From the NCBI RefSeq assembly GCF_000153045.1, contig NZ_CH724160.1, positions 1,004,362 through 1,068,361 on the forward strand: a DNA stretch of 64,000 nt, given 5' to 3'. Below the pieces are notes generated by a model. That model worked only from the letters and a program-made list of their open reading frames with translations, made no database searches and was not told the DNA's origin. The first letter of the stretch is position 1; each line of letters opens with the position of its first letter. This stretch comes from Synechococcus sp. WH 5701. Its GTDB lineage: Bacteria > Cyanobacteriota > Cyanobacteriia > PCC-6307 > Cyanobiaceae. This document shows, piece by piece, positions 52,748 to 63,041 of the stretch. A program made the position numbers and the translations under genes.

Positions 52748-53581
52748 TCAGAAGATTTTGGTGTGCATCAGGCGGCCCAGCTTGGCGCGCAGGCCCTGGC
52801 CCTCCTTGGTGGGGTCGGCCAGGGGGACCTCTTCACCGCGCAGGCGGCGGGCCACGTTGGTGTAGGCCTGGCCTGCCGGTGAACGGCTGCCGTTGAGGGT
52901 GAGTGGCTCGCCCCGGTTGGTGGACACGATCACCTGCTCGTCCTCGAGCACCAGGCCCAGCAGGGGCAGGGCCAGGATGTCGGTGACGTCGCTGACCGAG
53001 AGCATCTCCTGGTTGGCCATCATGCGTGGCCTGACCCGATTGAGCACCAGCTGGATCGGTTTGATGTCGCGGGTCTGGAGAAGCCCGATCACCCGGTCGG
53101 CATCGCGGACGGCCGACACTTCGGGCGTGGTGACCACCAGCGCCTCACGCGAGGCGGCGGCCGCATTCTTGAACCCCTCCTCGATGCCGGCGGGACAGTC
53201 GATGAGCACGTAATCGAATTGCTCGGCCAGCAGTCCCACGATCTTCTTCATGTCGTCGGGCGTGAGCCACTCGAGCATGCGCGGATTGCCGGCCGGCAGA
53301 AGGGAGAGGTTGGGTTCCTGCTTGTGCTTCACCAGGGCCTGCTCCAGGCGGCAACTGCCGGAGAGCACCTCCTGGGCGGTGTAGACGATCCGGTTCTCAA
53401 GCCCCAGCAACAGATCAAGGTTGCGCAGGCCGAAATCGGCATCGAGCACGGCGGTTCTGGCCCCCTGCTTGGCCAGGGCGATGCCCAGATTGGCCGTGAG
53501 CGTGGTTTTGCCGACGCCACCTTTGCCTGAACAGATCAGAATTGTGCGGTTCTGTGCGCTCGTCACGGGTTTGCCAGACAT
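52748..53581 (-). CDS. minD: Septum site-determining ATPase MinD
   Basis: MinD is a membrane-associated ATPase that recruits MinC. The deviant Walker A motif CSGKGGVGKTTLTANLG, the switch region VLDADFGLRNLDLLLGLENR and VLIDCPAGIEEGFKNA are present, and the C-terminal amphipathic helix LRAKLGRLMHTKIF is the membrane-targeting sequence. The ATG at 53581 (MSGKPVTSAQNRTIL) is preferred over upstream codons. minE follows directly. Confidence 0.97.
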   Translation of the reverse strand: MSGKPVTSAQNRTILICSGKGGVGKTTLTANLGIALAKQGARTAVLDADFGLRNLDLLLGLENRIVYTAQEVLSGSCRLEQALVKHKQEPNLSLLPAGNPRMLEWLTPDDMKKIVGLLAEQFDYVLIDCPAGIEEGFKNAAAASREALVVTTPEVSAVRDADRVIGLLQTRDIKPIQLVLNRVRPRMMANQEMLSVSDVTDILALPLLGLVLEDEQVIVSTNRGEPLTLNGSRSPAGQAYTNVARRLRGEEVPLADPTKEGQGLRAKLGRLMHTKIF

Positions 53582-53779
53582 GCCCCAGATTATGGCCCCC
53601 ATCTTTGGCCAGCCCATGGTTGAGCAGCCCGGCTTCCAGTAACGCCTGTGGGTGATGGGCGACGACGGGGTCGAGACGCTGGTTGATCTGATCGCTCAGC
53701 CCCGTGAGGGGGAGCGGCGTCTCAAGCTGTAAAAACGGGATGGAGTCCGAGAATCTGCAGCCAGCGCGGCTGGGGGGGG

Positions 53780-54463
53780 TCAACCGCTGAAGGGGGGCCA
53801 GCTCGGCTCGGAGGGATCGATGCGAATCACTCCCCCCACCAGGCGGGCCTGTTCGCAGAAGCCCTGCGGAGGTGAATCCTCCGGCCCCCTGGCGATCACC
53901 TCGGCGATGCGCAGCTGCAGGGGGCGCAGCTGCAGGGCCACGATCCTGGCGTTGGGATCACCGTGGCAGCCGGCATGGGCCACACCCCGCAGCCGGCCCC
54001 ACACCAGCACGTGCCCGCCGGCGCTGACCCGGGCGCCCGGGTTGACATCACCAAGCACCAGTGCCGTGCCCTCCACCTGGAGGTGGTCGCCGGAGCGCAG
54101 GGTGCCCCGCTGAATCACCAGATCTGGGCTGTTGCGGGAGTCCGGACCGGGCCCTGGGGCGGTGCTCTTCTGCAGGCGTGTGCTGAGGCCGATGGCCGCC
54201 GCAGCCGCCAGGGTGAGGGCCTGGCGACCTTCCACGCCCATCAGCTCGAGCTGGTAGGTGGCCAACTGATGCTCAAGTCCGCGCAGGTCGGCCGCCGTGA
54301 GCAGCCAGTCGCCGCTCTGGAGCAGCAGCGCTCCGCTGTCGATCACACCATCGAGTCCCCGCTGCAGCTGCTCCGGCAGGGGGGCAGCCTCGGGACCAGG
54401 CTCCGGCAGCAGCAACTGGTGGGGGAGGCCGCTGCGGGCGGCGGGCACGAACTCGGCAGCCAT
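53780..54463 (-). CDS. minC: Septum site-determining protein MinC
   Basis: MinC inhibits FtsZ polymerisation. The C-terminal beta-helix domain is clear: QRGTLRSGDHLQVEGTALVLGDVNPGARVSAGGHVLVWGRLRGVAHAGC and DPNARIVALQLRPLQLRIAEVIAR in outline. The N-terminal domain is divergent, as usual. The gene is followed by a 198-base gap before minD, where a separate promoter may lie, and is preceded by the HD-domain gene at 23 bases. Confidence 0.94.
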   Translation of the reverse strand: MAAEFVPAARSGLPHQLLLPEPGPEAAPLPEQLQRGLDGVIDSGALLLQSGDWLLTAADLRGLEHQLATYQLELMGVEGRQALTLAAAAAIGLSTRLQKSTAPGPGPDSRNSPDLVIQRGTLRSGDHLQVEGTALVLGDVNPGARVSAGGHVLVWGRLRGVAHAGCHGDPNARIVALQLRPLQLRIAEVIARGPEDSPPQGFCEQARLVGGVIRIDPSEPSWPPFSG

Positions 54464-54486
54464 CGCCGCATGCGGAGGGGCCCAAC

Positions 54487-55758
54487 TTAGGCAGCGCCGC
54501 GGCGACTGCTCCCCAGGGCACGGGCCCGCTCCCGCAGGGGTTCACTCACCTCGGGGGGGTGGATCAACCAGGCCAGCTCCATCGGCTTCACCAGGCTGGC
54601 CACCAGGGGGGAGTGTTCCTCCAGGGCCGCCAGCGACTCCCCATCCCAAAGCCGCAACCCACCTTTGTAGGGGTCATAGCCGCGGTTCTGACGCTGTTGC
54701 AGGGCGCAGCACAGGCTGGGCTTCAGTCCGGCGGCCTCGCTGAGCCTCTGGGCCAGGGCCAGCAACTCCAGCCGTCCACCGGCATCCAGGTGGCTGACGT
54801 CACGGGCCCGGAGCAGGCGCCGGTCCAGCAGGCGTCCGCAGAGCTCCTGCAGATCAGCCGGCCCCGCCTCCCGCCAGCGCATCAGGTGGTAGCCCGTGCG
54901 CAGGTCGTCGTTGGCCAGGTAGGTCTCCAGATCGAGGCTCTCAGGGCGCCACAGCCACTTCGCCATCACCGCATCGGCGTCCACTCCGCCTTCGGGCCCG
55001 AGGCGGCGGGCCAGCTGGATCGTCCGGGTCAGCAACCAGTTGCAGACCACATTGAGCCGGTGGTTGTAGAGGCTGCGGTACATCAGGCTGCGCACCACCA
55101 GGTAGTGCTCCACCGCCATCAGTCCTTTCGGGTGCAGCGCCAGGCTGCCGTCAGGAGCCACGGTCAGGGCCCCCAGGATCCGCTCCAGATCGAGCTGGCC
55201 ATAGCGGGTGCCCGTGCTGTGGCTGTCCCGTAGCAGGTAGTCGAGCCGGTCGCAGTCGAGCTGGCCGCTCACCAGGGAGGCCAGCGCCGGCTGTCGGTGA
55301 TGACCGCGCTCCAGCAGGTCGGCCACGGCATCGGCACTGCCGGGGGCATGGCGCTCGAGAGCCTCACGCAAGGCCGGGTGTTCCCGCACCAGCCGGGCCG
55401 ACCAGGTTTCGTGGCGCAGCCCATACATCTCCTCACCGGAGTGGCTGAGCGGGGCGTGCCCCACGTCGTGCAGCAGGGCCGCGGCGTAGAGCACCCCCTG
55501 ATCCTGTGCCAGCTCGGGGGCCTGGCGCTCCAGCTGGTGCAAGGCAAGCCTGGCCAGATGCAGCACCCCAAGGGAATGGGTGAAGCGGCTCGACTCAGCG
55601 CCATGGAAGGTGAGGAACGCCGGCCCCAGCTGGCGGATCCGGCGCAGGCGCTGGAAGGGGGCCGTGTCGATCAGCTCCATGGCCAGGCCTTCGGCCGGTT
55701 GGCTTCGCTCCAGCCGGATCGCTCCGTGCAGGGGATCGTGATAGGTGCGCAGGCTCAT
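54487..55758 (-). CDS. HD-domain phosphohydrolase
   Basis: The metal-binding HD residues are visible: FTHSLGVLHLARLAL (first His), LLHDVGHAPLSHSGEE (His-Asp), and DCDRLDYLLRDS (distal Asp). The protein resembles SAMHD1/dGTPase-like HD hydrolases (IRQLGPAFLTFHGAESSRFTHS). Substrates of bacterial members vary, including dNTPs; the substrate here is not known. The ATG overlaps the ctpA stop (ATGA at 55755-55758). Confidence 0.9.
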   Translation of the reverse strand: MSLRTYHDPLHGAIRLERSQPAEGLAMELIDTAPFQRLRRIRQLGPAFLTFHGAESSRFTHSLGVLHLARLALHQLERQAPELAQDQGVLYAAALLHDVGHAPLSHSGEEMYGLRHETWSARLVREHPALREALERHAPGSADAVADLLERGHHRQPALASLVSGQLDCDRLDYLLRDSHSTGTRYGQLDLERILGALTVAPDGSLALHPKGLMAVEHYLVVRSLMYRSLYNHRLNVVCNWLLTRTIQLARRLGPEGGVDADAVMAKWLWRPESLDLETYLANDDLRTGYHLMRWREAGPADLQELCGRLLDRRLLRARDVSHLDAGGRLELLALAQRLSEAAGLKPSLCCALQQRQNRGYDPYKGGLRLWDGESLAALEEHSPLVASLVKPMELAWLIHPPEVSEPLRERARALGSSRRGAA

Positions 55759-57008
55759 GCTGTGGGGAGCTCCTGCAGCAGCTGCTCGGCGGCCAGCTGC
55801 AGCCAGTGGTCGTCGGCCCCACCTGGATTGAGGGGCTCCGGCTCGGGCAGCAGCCGGTCAGGTGCGATGCCCTGGTTCTGGATGTCACGGCCGCTGGGAG
55901 TCCTGTAGCGGGCCACGGTCACGGCCAGGCCGCTGCCGTCCCCCAGGTTGATCAGTGTCTGGATCAGTCCCTTGCCGAAGGTGCGGCTGCCCAGCAGAGC
56001 TGATCGGCCGTCGTCCTGGAGGGCGCCCGCCAGGATTTCGCTGGCGCTGGCAGTGCCCCCATTCACCAACGTGACCATCGGGCCGCTGTACAGCTGTCCG
56101 GCCGCGGCCTGCCGCCGCTCACTCAGACCGTCGCGGTTCATGGTCTCCACGATCGGCTGGGCGGCGAGGAAGGCATTGGCCACCGCCACTCCCGCCTCGA
56201 CAAGACCGCCGGAGTTGTTGCGCAGATCGAGAATCACCCCCTCCACACCCTCCTGGTCGAAGCCCTGGAGAGCCTCACGCACCCCGGCGGGCACCGGCTC
56301 GCTGAACTGAGTGATGCGCAGCAGTCCCAGGCGGTGACCCTCGCGCTTGAGCAGTCTGGACCGTACCGGTTGCAGGTCCACCCGCTCACGCCTCAGCAGC
56401 ACTTGTCTGGGTTCAGCCCGGGGGGTGGGCGGCTGGATGAGCACCTGCACGCTGGTGCCAGCCGGACCCCTCAGGCGCGCGGCCGTGGCCTCCAGTCCAA
56501 GGATGCGGCACGGCTTTCCCTCCACTTCCAGCACCTCGCTGCCCGAGCTGATGCCGGCTTCGGCGGCCGGCGACCCATCCAGCGGCGCAATCACCACGAT
56601 CCCCTGCCCGTCCTCTCCCAGGCTCAGCTGCAGGCCGACGCCGCTGACGCTTCCCTCCGTTGTGGCGCGCAGGGCTTTGTAGTCGGCTGGGCGAAGCACA
56701 CGGGTGTAGGGATCGCCGATCGGCTCAAGCATGGCCGCGATGGCGTCGTAGGCCTGGGCGCTGGTCTCGATCGGCTGTTCCAGGGCCTTCTGGCGCAGGC
56801 GCCGCCAGTGCACGGTTTCAAAACGTGTGGGGTCGACATAGCTCTGGTTCACCAGCCGCCAGGCCTCGACCACCAGCTGCTGAGCATCGTTGAGGGCCAG
56901 GGCCGGGCCGGGCTGCAGCCACAGCCCAACGCAGAGCAGCAGGGCCAGCGCCATGGCTCGTCCTCGCCAAGAGATCAGCGCGTTGGAGAGGGGCTTGGAC
57001 CGGCTCAT
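55755..57008 (-). CDS. ctpA: Carboxy-terminal processing protease, CtpA-like
   Basis: Tail-specific protease of the S41 family. A signal peptide (MALALLLCVGLWLQPGPALA) would export it to the lumen or periplasm, a PDZ domain lies at about residues 125-205 (GVGLQLSLGEDGQGIVVIAPLDGSPAAEAGI), and the catalytic Ser and Lys are in GGTASASEILAGAL and SRTFGKGLIQT. CtpA matures the D1 protein of photosystem II in cyanobacteria; other Ctp paralogues exist, so the exact role is inferred. The ATG at 57008 was chosen. It is divergent from petB. Confidence 0.88.
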   Translation of the reverse strand: MSRSKPLSNALISWRGRAMALALLLCVGLWLQPGPALALNDAQQLVVEAWRLVNQSYVDPTRFETVHWRRLRQKALEQPIETSAQAYDAIAAMLEPIGDPYTRVLRPADYKALRATTEGSVSGVGLQLSLGEDGQGIVVIAPLDGSPAAEAGISSGSEVLEVEGKPCRILGLEATAARLRGPAGTSVQVLIQPPTPRAEPRQVLLRRERVDLQPVRSRLLKREGHRLGLLRITQFSEPVPAGVREALQGFDQEGVEGVILDLRNNSGGLVEAGVAVANAFLAAQPIVETMNRDGLSERRQAAAGQLYSGPMVTLVNGGTASASEILAGALQDDGRSALLGSRTFGKGLIQTLINLGDGSGLAVTVARYRTPSGRDIQNQGIAPDRLLPEPEPLNPGGADDHWLQLAAEQLLQELPTA

Positions 57009-57090
57009 CGCTGGCAAGCCGGAGACAGGACGGCAATCACGGCCCAAGCGCGGGTATCGGTAGACTCTCGCAACCCCAACCCAGCACTGC

Positions 57091-57765
57091 ATGGCGAACT
57101 CGTCTCCCGCCGCCAAGTCGTCTCCTGTTTTCGACTGGTTCGAGGAGCGCCTGGAACTCCAGGCGATTGCCGACGACATCTCCTCAAAGTACGTGCCGCC
57201 CCACGTCAACATCTTCTATTGCCTCGGTGGCATCACGCTGGTGTGCTTCCTGATCCAGTTCGCCACTGGATTCGCGATGACCTTTTATTACAAGCCCACG
57301 GTGGCTGAGGCCTATTCCTCGGTTCAGTACCTGATGACCGACGTCAGCTTCGGCTGGCTGATCCGCTCGGTGCATCGCTGGAGCGCCAGCATGATGGTGC
57401 TGATGCTGATTCTGCACGTCTTCCGCGTGTATCTCACCGGCGGCTTCAAGCGTCCCAGGGAGCTCACCTGGGTCACCGGCGTGGTGATGGCCGTCATCAC
57501 CGTCTCCTTTGGCGTCACCGGATATTCCCTCCCCTGGGATCAGGTCGGTTACTGGGCCGTCAAGATCGTTTCGGGTGTCCCCGCCGCAGTTCCTGTGGTC
57601 GGCGATTTCATGGTCGAGCTGCTGCGTGGTGGTGAGAGCGTCGGTCAGGCCACGCTCACCCGCTTCTACAGCCTGCATACCTTCGTGATGCCCTGGCTGC
57701 TGGCGGTGTTCATGCTCATGCACTTCCTGATGATCCGCAAGCAGGGCATCTCCGGTCCTTTGTGA
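57091..57765 (+). CDS. petB: Cytochrome b6
   Basis: PetB is the haem-carrying core of the cytochrome b6f complex. The four haem ligands are His95 and His196 plus His109 and His211 ([40 protein letters not shown]), and Cys44 in [11 protein letters not shown] binds haem c(n). The usual cyanobacterial protein is about 218-222 residues; here 224, with extra residues in the N-terminal segment before [12 protein letters not shown]. petD follows, 68 bases downstream. Confidence 0.97.
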   Translation: MANSSPAAKSSPVFDWFEERLELQAIADDISSKYVPPHVNIFYCLGGITLVCFLIQFATGFAMTFYYKPTVAEAYSSVQYLMTDVSFGWLIRSVHRWSASMMVLMLILHVFRVYLTGGFKRPRELTWVTGVVMAVITVSFGVTGYSLPWDQVGYWAVKIVSGVPAAVPVVGDFMVELLRGGESVGQATLTRFYSLHTFVMPWLLAVFMLMHFLMIRKQGISGPL

Positions 57766-57833
57766 TCTGATCTCCAGCCTCGATCAACTGATTCAGCCTT
57801 TTCACTCCTCTCACCCCACACTCGGTGCTTTCG

Positions 57834-58316
57834 ATGCACATCCTCAAGAAGCCTGATCTCAGCGACCCCAGCTTGCGGGCCAAGCTGGCCAAGGGCATGG
57901 GTCACAACTACTACGGAGAGCCTGCCTGGCCCAACGATCTCCTCTACATCTTCCCGGTTGTGATCCTGGGCACCATCGCCATGGTGGTGGGCCTGGCAGT
58001 GCTGGATCCAGCCATGCTCGGCGACAAGGCTGATCCCTTCGCCACACCTCTCGAAATCCTGCCGGAGTGGTACCTCTACCCCGTCTTTCAGATTCTTCGG
58101 GTCGTCCCCAACAAGCTTCTGGGCATTGCCCTGCAGACGATGGTCCCCTTGGGCCTGATGCTCATCCCCTTCATCGAGAGCTTCAACAAGTTCCAGAACC
58201 CCTTCCGCAGGCCTGTGGCCATGGCCGCCTTCCTGTTCGGAACAGTGTTCACGATCTACCTGGGCATCGGTGCCGCTCTGCCCATCGACAAGTCACTCAC
58301 CCTCGGCTTGTTCTGA
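57834..58316 (+). CDS. petD: Cytochrome b6f complex subunit IV
   Basis: The 160-residue protein begins [36 protein letters not shown], with the quinol-oxidation site motif PEWY at residues 77-80 and three transmembrane helices. The ATG at 57834 matches homologues; a GTG at 57825 is an alternative. It is co-transcribed with petB and ends before a strong terminator. Confidence 0.97.
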   Translation: MHILKKPDLSDPSLRAKLAKGMGHNYYGEPAWPNDLLYIFPVVILGTIAMVVGLAVLDPAMLGDKADPFATPLEILPEWYLYPVFQILRVVPNKLLGIALQTMVPLGLMLIPFIESFNKFQNPFRRPVAMAAFLFGTVFTIYLGIGAALPIDKSLTLGLF

Positions 58317-58389
58317 AGTCGAGTGGACAGATCTCGACCTGGACAGATCTTGATCTAACTTCTCGCCTCCTTCCCATTGTTCATTGCAG

Positions 58390-58416
58390 CCGCCGTTGGC
58401 CTCGGCGGCTTTTTTT
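58390..58416 (+). terminator. Terminator after petBD
   Basis: GCCGCCG-TTGGCCT-CGGCGGC followed by TTTTTT. The stop codon of the convergent invertase gene (58415-58417) lies at the end of the T-run. Confidence 0.93.
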
Positions 58417-59866
58417 ATGGTGGCGCGTCGATCGAGAGCACCGACACGTCGGCGGGATTGACACGCAGCAGGTGGTGCAGCAGCAGAAAGCCAATGATGG
58501 TCCAGGTCTGGTAGGTGCGGGATTGCTGCCCCACCCACGTGCCGGTGGGTCCATCGAAGTACTCAGCCCACTGCTGGCGCGGCAACTGGTTCAGCTGTGA
58601 CCAGTAACACTCCTCGAGCATGGCTTTGGCCTGCCCCATCAGCAGTGCATCCGCCCGCGGGTGGTTTTGCTCATGCTGAAGGATGGCCCCACCGAAATAC
58701 CAGAGCAGGCTCGGCCAGTGGCCTCCGTTGTGGTAGCTCCACGGCCAGTTCTTGGGATCGGAACCGGTCTTGGTCATCCACTCGGCCGCTTCCATGGGGG
58801 GATGGCAGATCCGCATCGGCATCTGCGCCATCAGGTGGCTGCGGTTGTGCAGCACCAACCGGAAGAGGCCCCGCTGCTGCGGTGCGGTGAGCAGTCCGAA
58901 CAGGCACGCCAGGGAATTGCCCAGGCTGTAGAAGCGGAAGTCCGGACGCCCCGTGCGGATGTTGCCGATCAGGTAGCCGCCGCGGTTTTCCAGCCAGTCC
59001 TGGAGCCAGTCGGGGATCACCTGGGGCTGCACATTGAACTCGTTTTCATGCTGATGGTCGCCGTATTGCTCGGTGGGTCGGCGGCGCAGCACCTGCATCG
59101 TCTTGCTGGTGACCCAGTAGTGCTTGAGCAGAAAGGAGCGGAGGTCGTGGATCCACTGGCGGGTGAGCTCGAGCCGCTGCTCCAGCAAGCGGCTGCTGCG
59201 GTCACGTCGGGCGATCTCCATCAAATGGCCGCAGCTGCGAAGGCAGCCGAACAGGAGGACCTCCACCTCCAGCGGGGCTCCCCACACGTCCATCGGACGG
59301 TCGATCATGAAGGAGCAGTCTGGAACGAACAGCACCGGTGTGCCCTCGAAGGTGGGGTGCATCACCAGATCGAGCAGCAGCTGCACCCCCCGCTGCACCT
59401 TCTGGCTGGCTCCGAACTCCCAGTCCTGGCTGCGCTTGACGTAGTACCAGCACAGGATCGGCCACCACAGGCTGGCGTCCACCGAGGTGATCCGTCCGAT
59501 CGAGCGTTGTCCGTAGTCGGCCATCAGCTGGCCGTTCTCCTCGATGAAGCTGGTGGGGAAGACGCCACGGGTCTGGTAGGTGCTGCTCTGAAGGTCAAGG
59601 CAGACGCTCAGAAAGTGACGAACAATGTCAAAGCGACCCTCCAGGAGCAGGTGAATCATCACCGGCACGTTGTCGCGCAGAAACACTTCGCCGTAATTGA
59701 GGGAGCCGTGGCTGCGGGGATGCTCCAGGGCGGCCACCGATCCCACCAGGGAGCCCTGCACCGACACCAGAGTGCGCTCGAATTTTTCGCGGGCACTGGC
59801 CACAACAGCGTCTTCTCGGGAGCTGGGGCGGATGCGAAGCCGCTCCTGGCTGAAATGTGTCGCCAA
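58415..59866 (-). CDS. Alkaline/neutral invertase, glycoside hydrolase family 100
   Basis: These enzymes hydrolyse sucrose to glucose and fructose in the cytoplasm. The 483-residue protein has the (alpha/alpha)6-barrel features of GH100: NYGEVFLRDNVPVMIHLLLEG (catalytic Asp in LRDNVP), RSIGRITSVDASLWWPILCW, RPMDVWGAPLEVEVLLFGCLR, GGYLIGNIRTGRPDFRFYSLGNSLA and WPWSYHNGGHWPSLLWYFG with a catalytic-type glutamate region nearby. No signal peptide is present. It converges with petD, sharing the terminator region. It likely turns over sucrose made as a compatible solute or storage sugar. Confidence 0.92.
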   Translation of the reverse strand: MATHFSQERLRIRPSSREDAVVASAREKFERTLVSVQGSLVGSVAALEHPRSHGSLNYGEVFLRDNVPVMIHLLLEGRFDIVRHFLSVCLDLQSSTYQTRGVFPTSFIEENGQLMADYGQRSIGRITSVDASLWWPILCWYYVKRSQDWEFGASQKVQRGVQLLLDLVMHPTFEGTPVLFVPDCSFMIDRPMDVWGAPLEVEVLLFGCLRSCGHLMEIARRDRSSRLLEQRLELTRQWIHDLRSFLLKHYWVTSKTMQVLRRRPTEQYGDHQHENEFNVQPQVIPDWLQDWLENRGGYLIGNIRTGRPDFRFYSLGNSLACLFGLLTAPQQRGLFRLVLHNRSHLMAQMPMRICHPPMEAAEWMTKTGSDPKNWPWSYHNGGHWPSLLWYFGGAILQHEQNHPRADALLMGQAKAMLEECYWSQLNQLPRQQWAEYFDGPTGTWVGQQSRTYQTWTIIGFLLLHHLLRVNPADVSVLSIDAPP

Positions 59867-59956
59867 GCCTGGACTCCTCTTGAACGGGGCCGGTTCCTAC
59901 GAAACCATAGACAGGACAGGCGATCTGGGCTGCTAAGCGCGGCGCTCGTCAGGTGC

Positions 59957-59989
59957 TTGCAGCACCTGCGGCCGAACCTGTGGTATGTT
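59957..59989 (+). promoter_or_regulatory. Candidate promoter of the rRNA operon
   Basis: TTGCAG (59957-59962) is followed 21 bases later by an extended -10 like element TGGTATGTT (59981-59989). The spacing is long for a standard promoter, so the extended -10 may be the main element. No experiment supports the start site. Confidence 0.45.
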
Positions 59990-60699
59990 TTTGGACTGCG
60001 CGTGAGCCGGAAGGCGAGCGCTGCAGGGCTTACAACCAGGAGGAGGCGAGAGCCGGCCGACGGTGTTGTAAGTTTCAAAAGCGGTTGGGAGACCACCGCG
60101 AGCCACCGGAGGCCGAGAGGCTGAGGGAGGCGCACCTGGACAACTAAAAAGTTTAGGAACTGACGCTTTTGCTGTGTCAGAAGCCAAAGCGAGGTGATGA
60201 GCAATGAGCTCCTGCAAGGGAGGCATGGCTTGAGCCGAGCTTAGGAGTCTGACGAGATAGCAGCAAAGGTGTGAGGTCCCGTCAAAAGAAAAAAGCATCA
60301 GGATTTTGCCTGAATTTTGAGAAGGTTACTTTCACGGGTAATTTTTTCAATGAATGTTCAGGTGAGAGACGGTGCGACCGGATCTGAGTGATTTGGAAAG
60401 TCGTTGCACGAGCAGCTGAAAGACGTTGCGGCGACCGCATGGATGAGTGATCGAGACTCGATTGTCAGGGGAGACTCTGATGAGGAATGAGCGCGAAAGG
60501 TTATCTGTGAAGGTTGTTGTGATTGAGGTTGGCATGTTGTGTGATGCACTCTCGAACCCTTCTGGCTAGAAGGAGGCCTTAACTAATGATTGACGCAAGT
60601 CAGGTTATTGGGTAACGGCGACATCATTTGCGATGATAGTTGGCATGATTTTAGCGAAAGCCAAGGTTATGTGAATTAGAGTTTATAGGAATGATGACT

Positions 60700-60700
<1 letters not shown>
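59990..60700 (+). ncRNA. Long leader region of the rRNA operon
   Basis: This lies between the candidate promoter and the 16S gene. Base composition shifts from GC-rich to AT-rich. It contains the 5' arm of a 16-bp processing stem (60148-60163) and no convincing protein-coding gene; short frames here have no recognisable features. Confidence 0.5.
60148..60163. repeat. 5' arm of the inferred 16S precursor processing stem
   Basis: AAAGTTTAGGAACTGA is an exact reverse complement of TCAGTTCCTAAACTTT at 62339-62354, on the other side of the 16S gene. A 16-bp perfect stem around 16S rRNA is expected for RNase III processing. The 5' arm is about 540 bases from the 16S start, which is unusually far. 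Confidence 0.75.
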
Positions 60701-62184
<1,484 letters not shown>

Positions 62185-62338
62185 ACAGGGAGACAATAAC
62201 TGATCGTGATGTCTGGCTCATTTATTGCTAGGCCATGATCCTGTCATCTCGATGGTTAATCGGTACCTCAACCGACAGAGACGAAGCCAGATGTGAATCC
62301 AGCGATGGAGAGACCTCTGAGCTGTCGTGGATGTCTTT

Positions 62339-62354
62339 TCAGTTCCTAAACTTT
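62339..62354. repeat. 3' arm of the inferred 16S precursor processing stem
   Basis: TCAGTTCCTAAACTTT pairs with 60148-60163. It lies 155 bases after the 16S 3' end and 28 bases before tRNA-Ile. Confidence 0.75.
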
Positions 62355-62382
62355 GTCTAGGTCACCCCGCAAGGGTATCCCT

Positions 62383-62456
<74 letters not shown>

Positions 62457-62465
62457 TTCGTGTTT

Positions 62466-62538
62466 GGGGGTTTAGCTCAGTTGGTAGAGCGCCTGCTTTG
62501 CAAGCAGGATGTCAGCGGTTCGAGTCCGCTAACCTCCA
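62466..62538 (+). tRNA. tRNA-Ala (anticodon TGC)
   Basis: A 73-base cloverleaf 9 bases after tRNA-Ile. The acceptor GGGGGTT pairs with AACCTCC with one G-T, the anticodon stem CCTGC/GCAGG closes the loop TTTGCAA with TGC, and the T-arm contains GTTCGAGTC. Confidence 0.97.
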
Positions 62539-63041
62539 CTGACCAACCCGCCCGGATCGCGAAAGCAGAGGGAGAGAGCTTGTGGTGGTGATTTTAGATG
62601 ATTGTACTGAGAAAAGGACTCTAGCTTCCTTTCATTTTAAGGTTTGATCAGTATCTTGATGCGAGTCAAGTACTGCCATAGGCCTTGATTGAAAAGACGC
62701 TGGACTCCAGCAAGATCAGCTGAAAGGCTGATGGTTGCGGTGTTCAGTAGAACCTTGACAACTGCATAGGTAAGTCTGTAAATAAAGCATCTCATGGATG
62801 CTTCATCAGCAGTCGATGATTCTGGTGGCTTTGGCTCCTGGGATCAACGTTTGTTTTTGGAGCGATTCTAGAGTAGGAGCCGAGACTCCACATTGCTCCT
62901 GGTTCTTGCCGAAAGAATCGGGTTTGATCTTGTTTTTAGAGTCAATGCGAGATCAATTGAAGAAATTCAGTTGATCAGGCGTTGAGGATGAAAGCAGGAG
63001 AATCTGCGTACAACCGCAGTAAGGTGATGTGGAGATAAATT
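62539..63041 (+). other. Second part of the 16S-23S spacer
   Basis: About 503 bases between tRNA-Ala and the 23S gene. It contains the boxA-type antitermination element at 62750-62769; no protein gene or further tRNA was seen. Confidence 0.7.
62750..62769 (+). promoter_or_regulatory. boxA-type antitermination element in the 16S-23S spacer
   Basis: GAACCTTGACAACTGCATAG closely matches the conserved cyanobacterial spacer motif GAACCTTGAAAACTGCATAG. It binds the Nus factors that keep RNA polymerase from terminating early. Confidence 0.8.
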
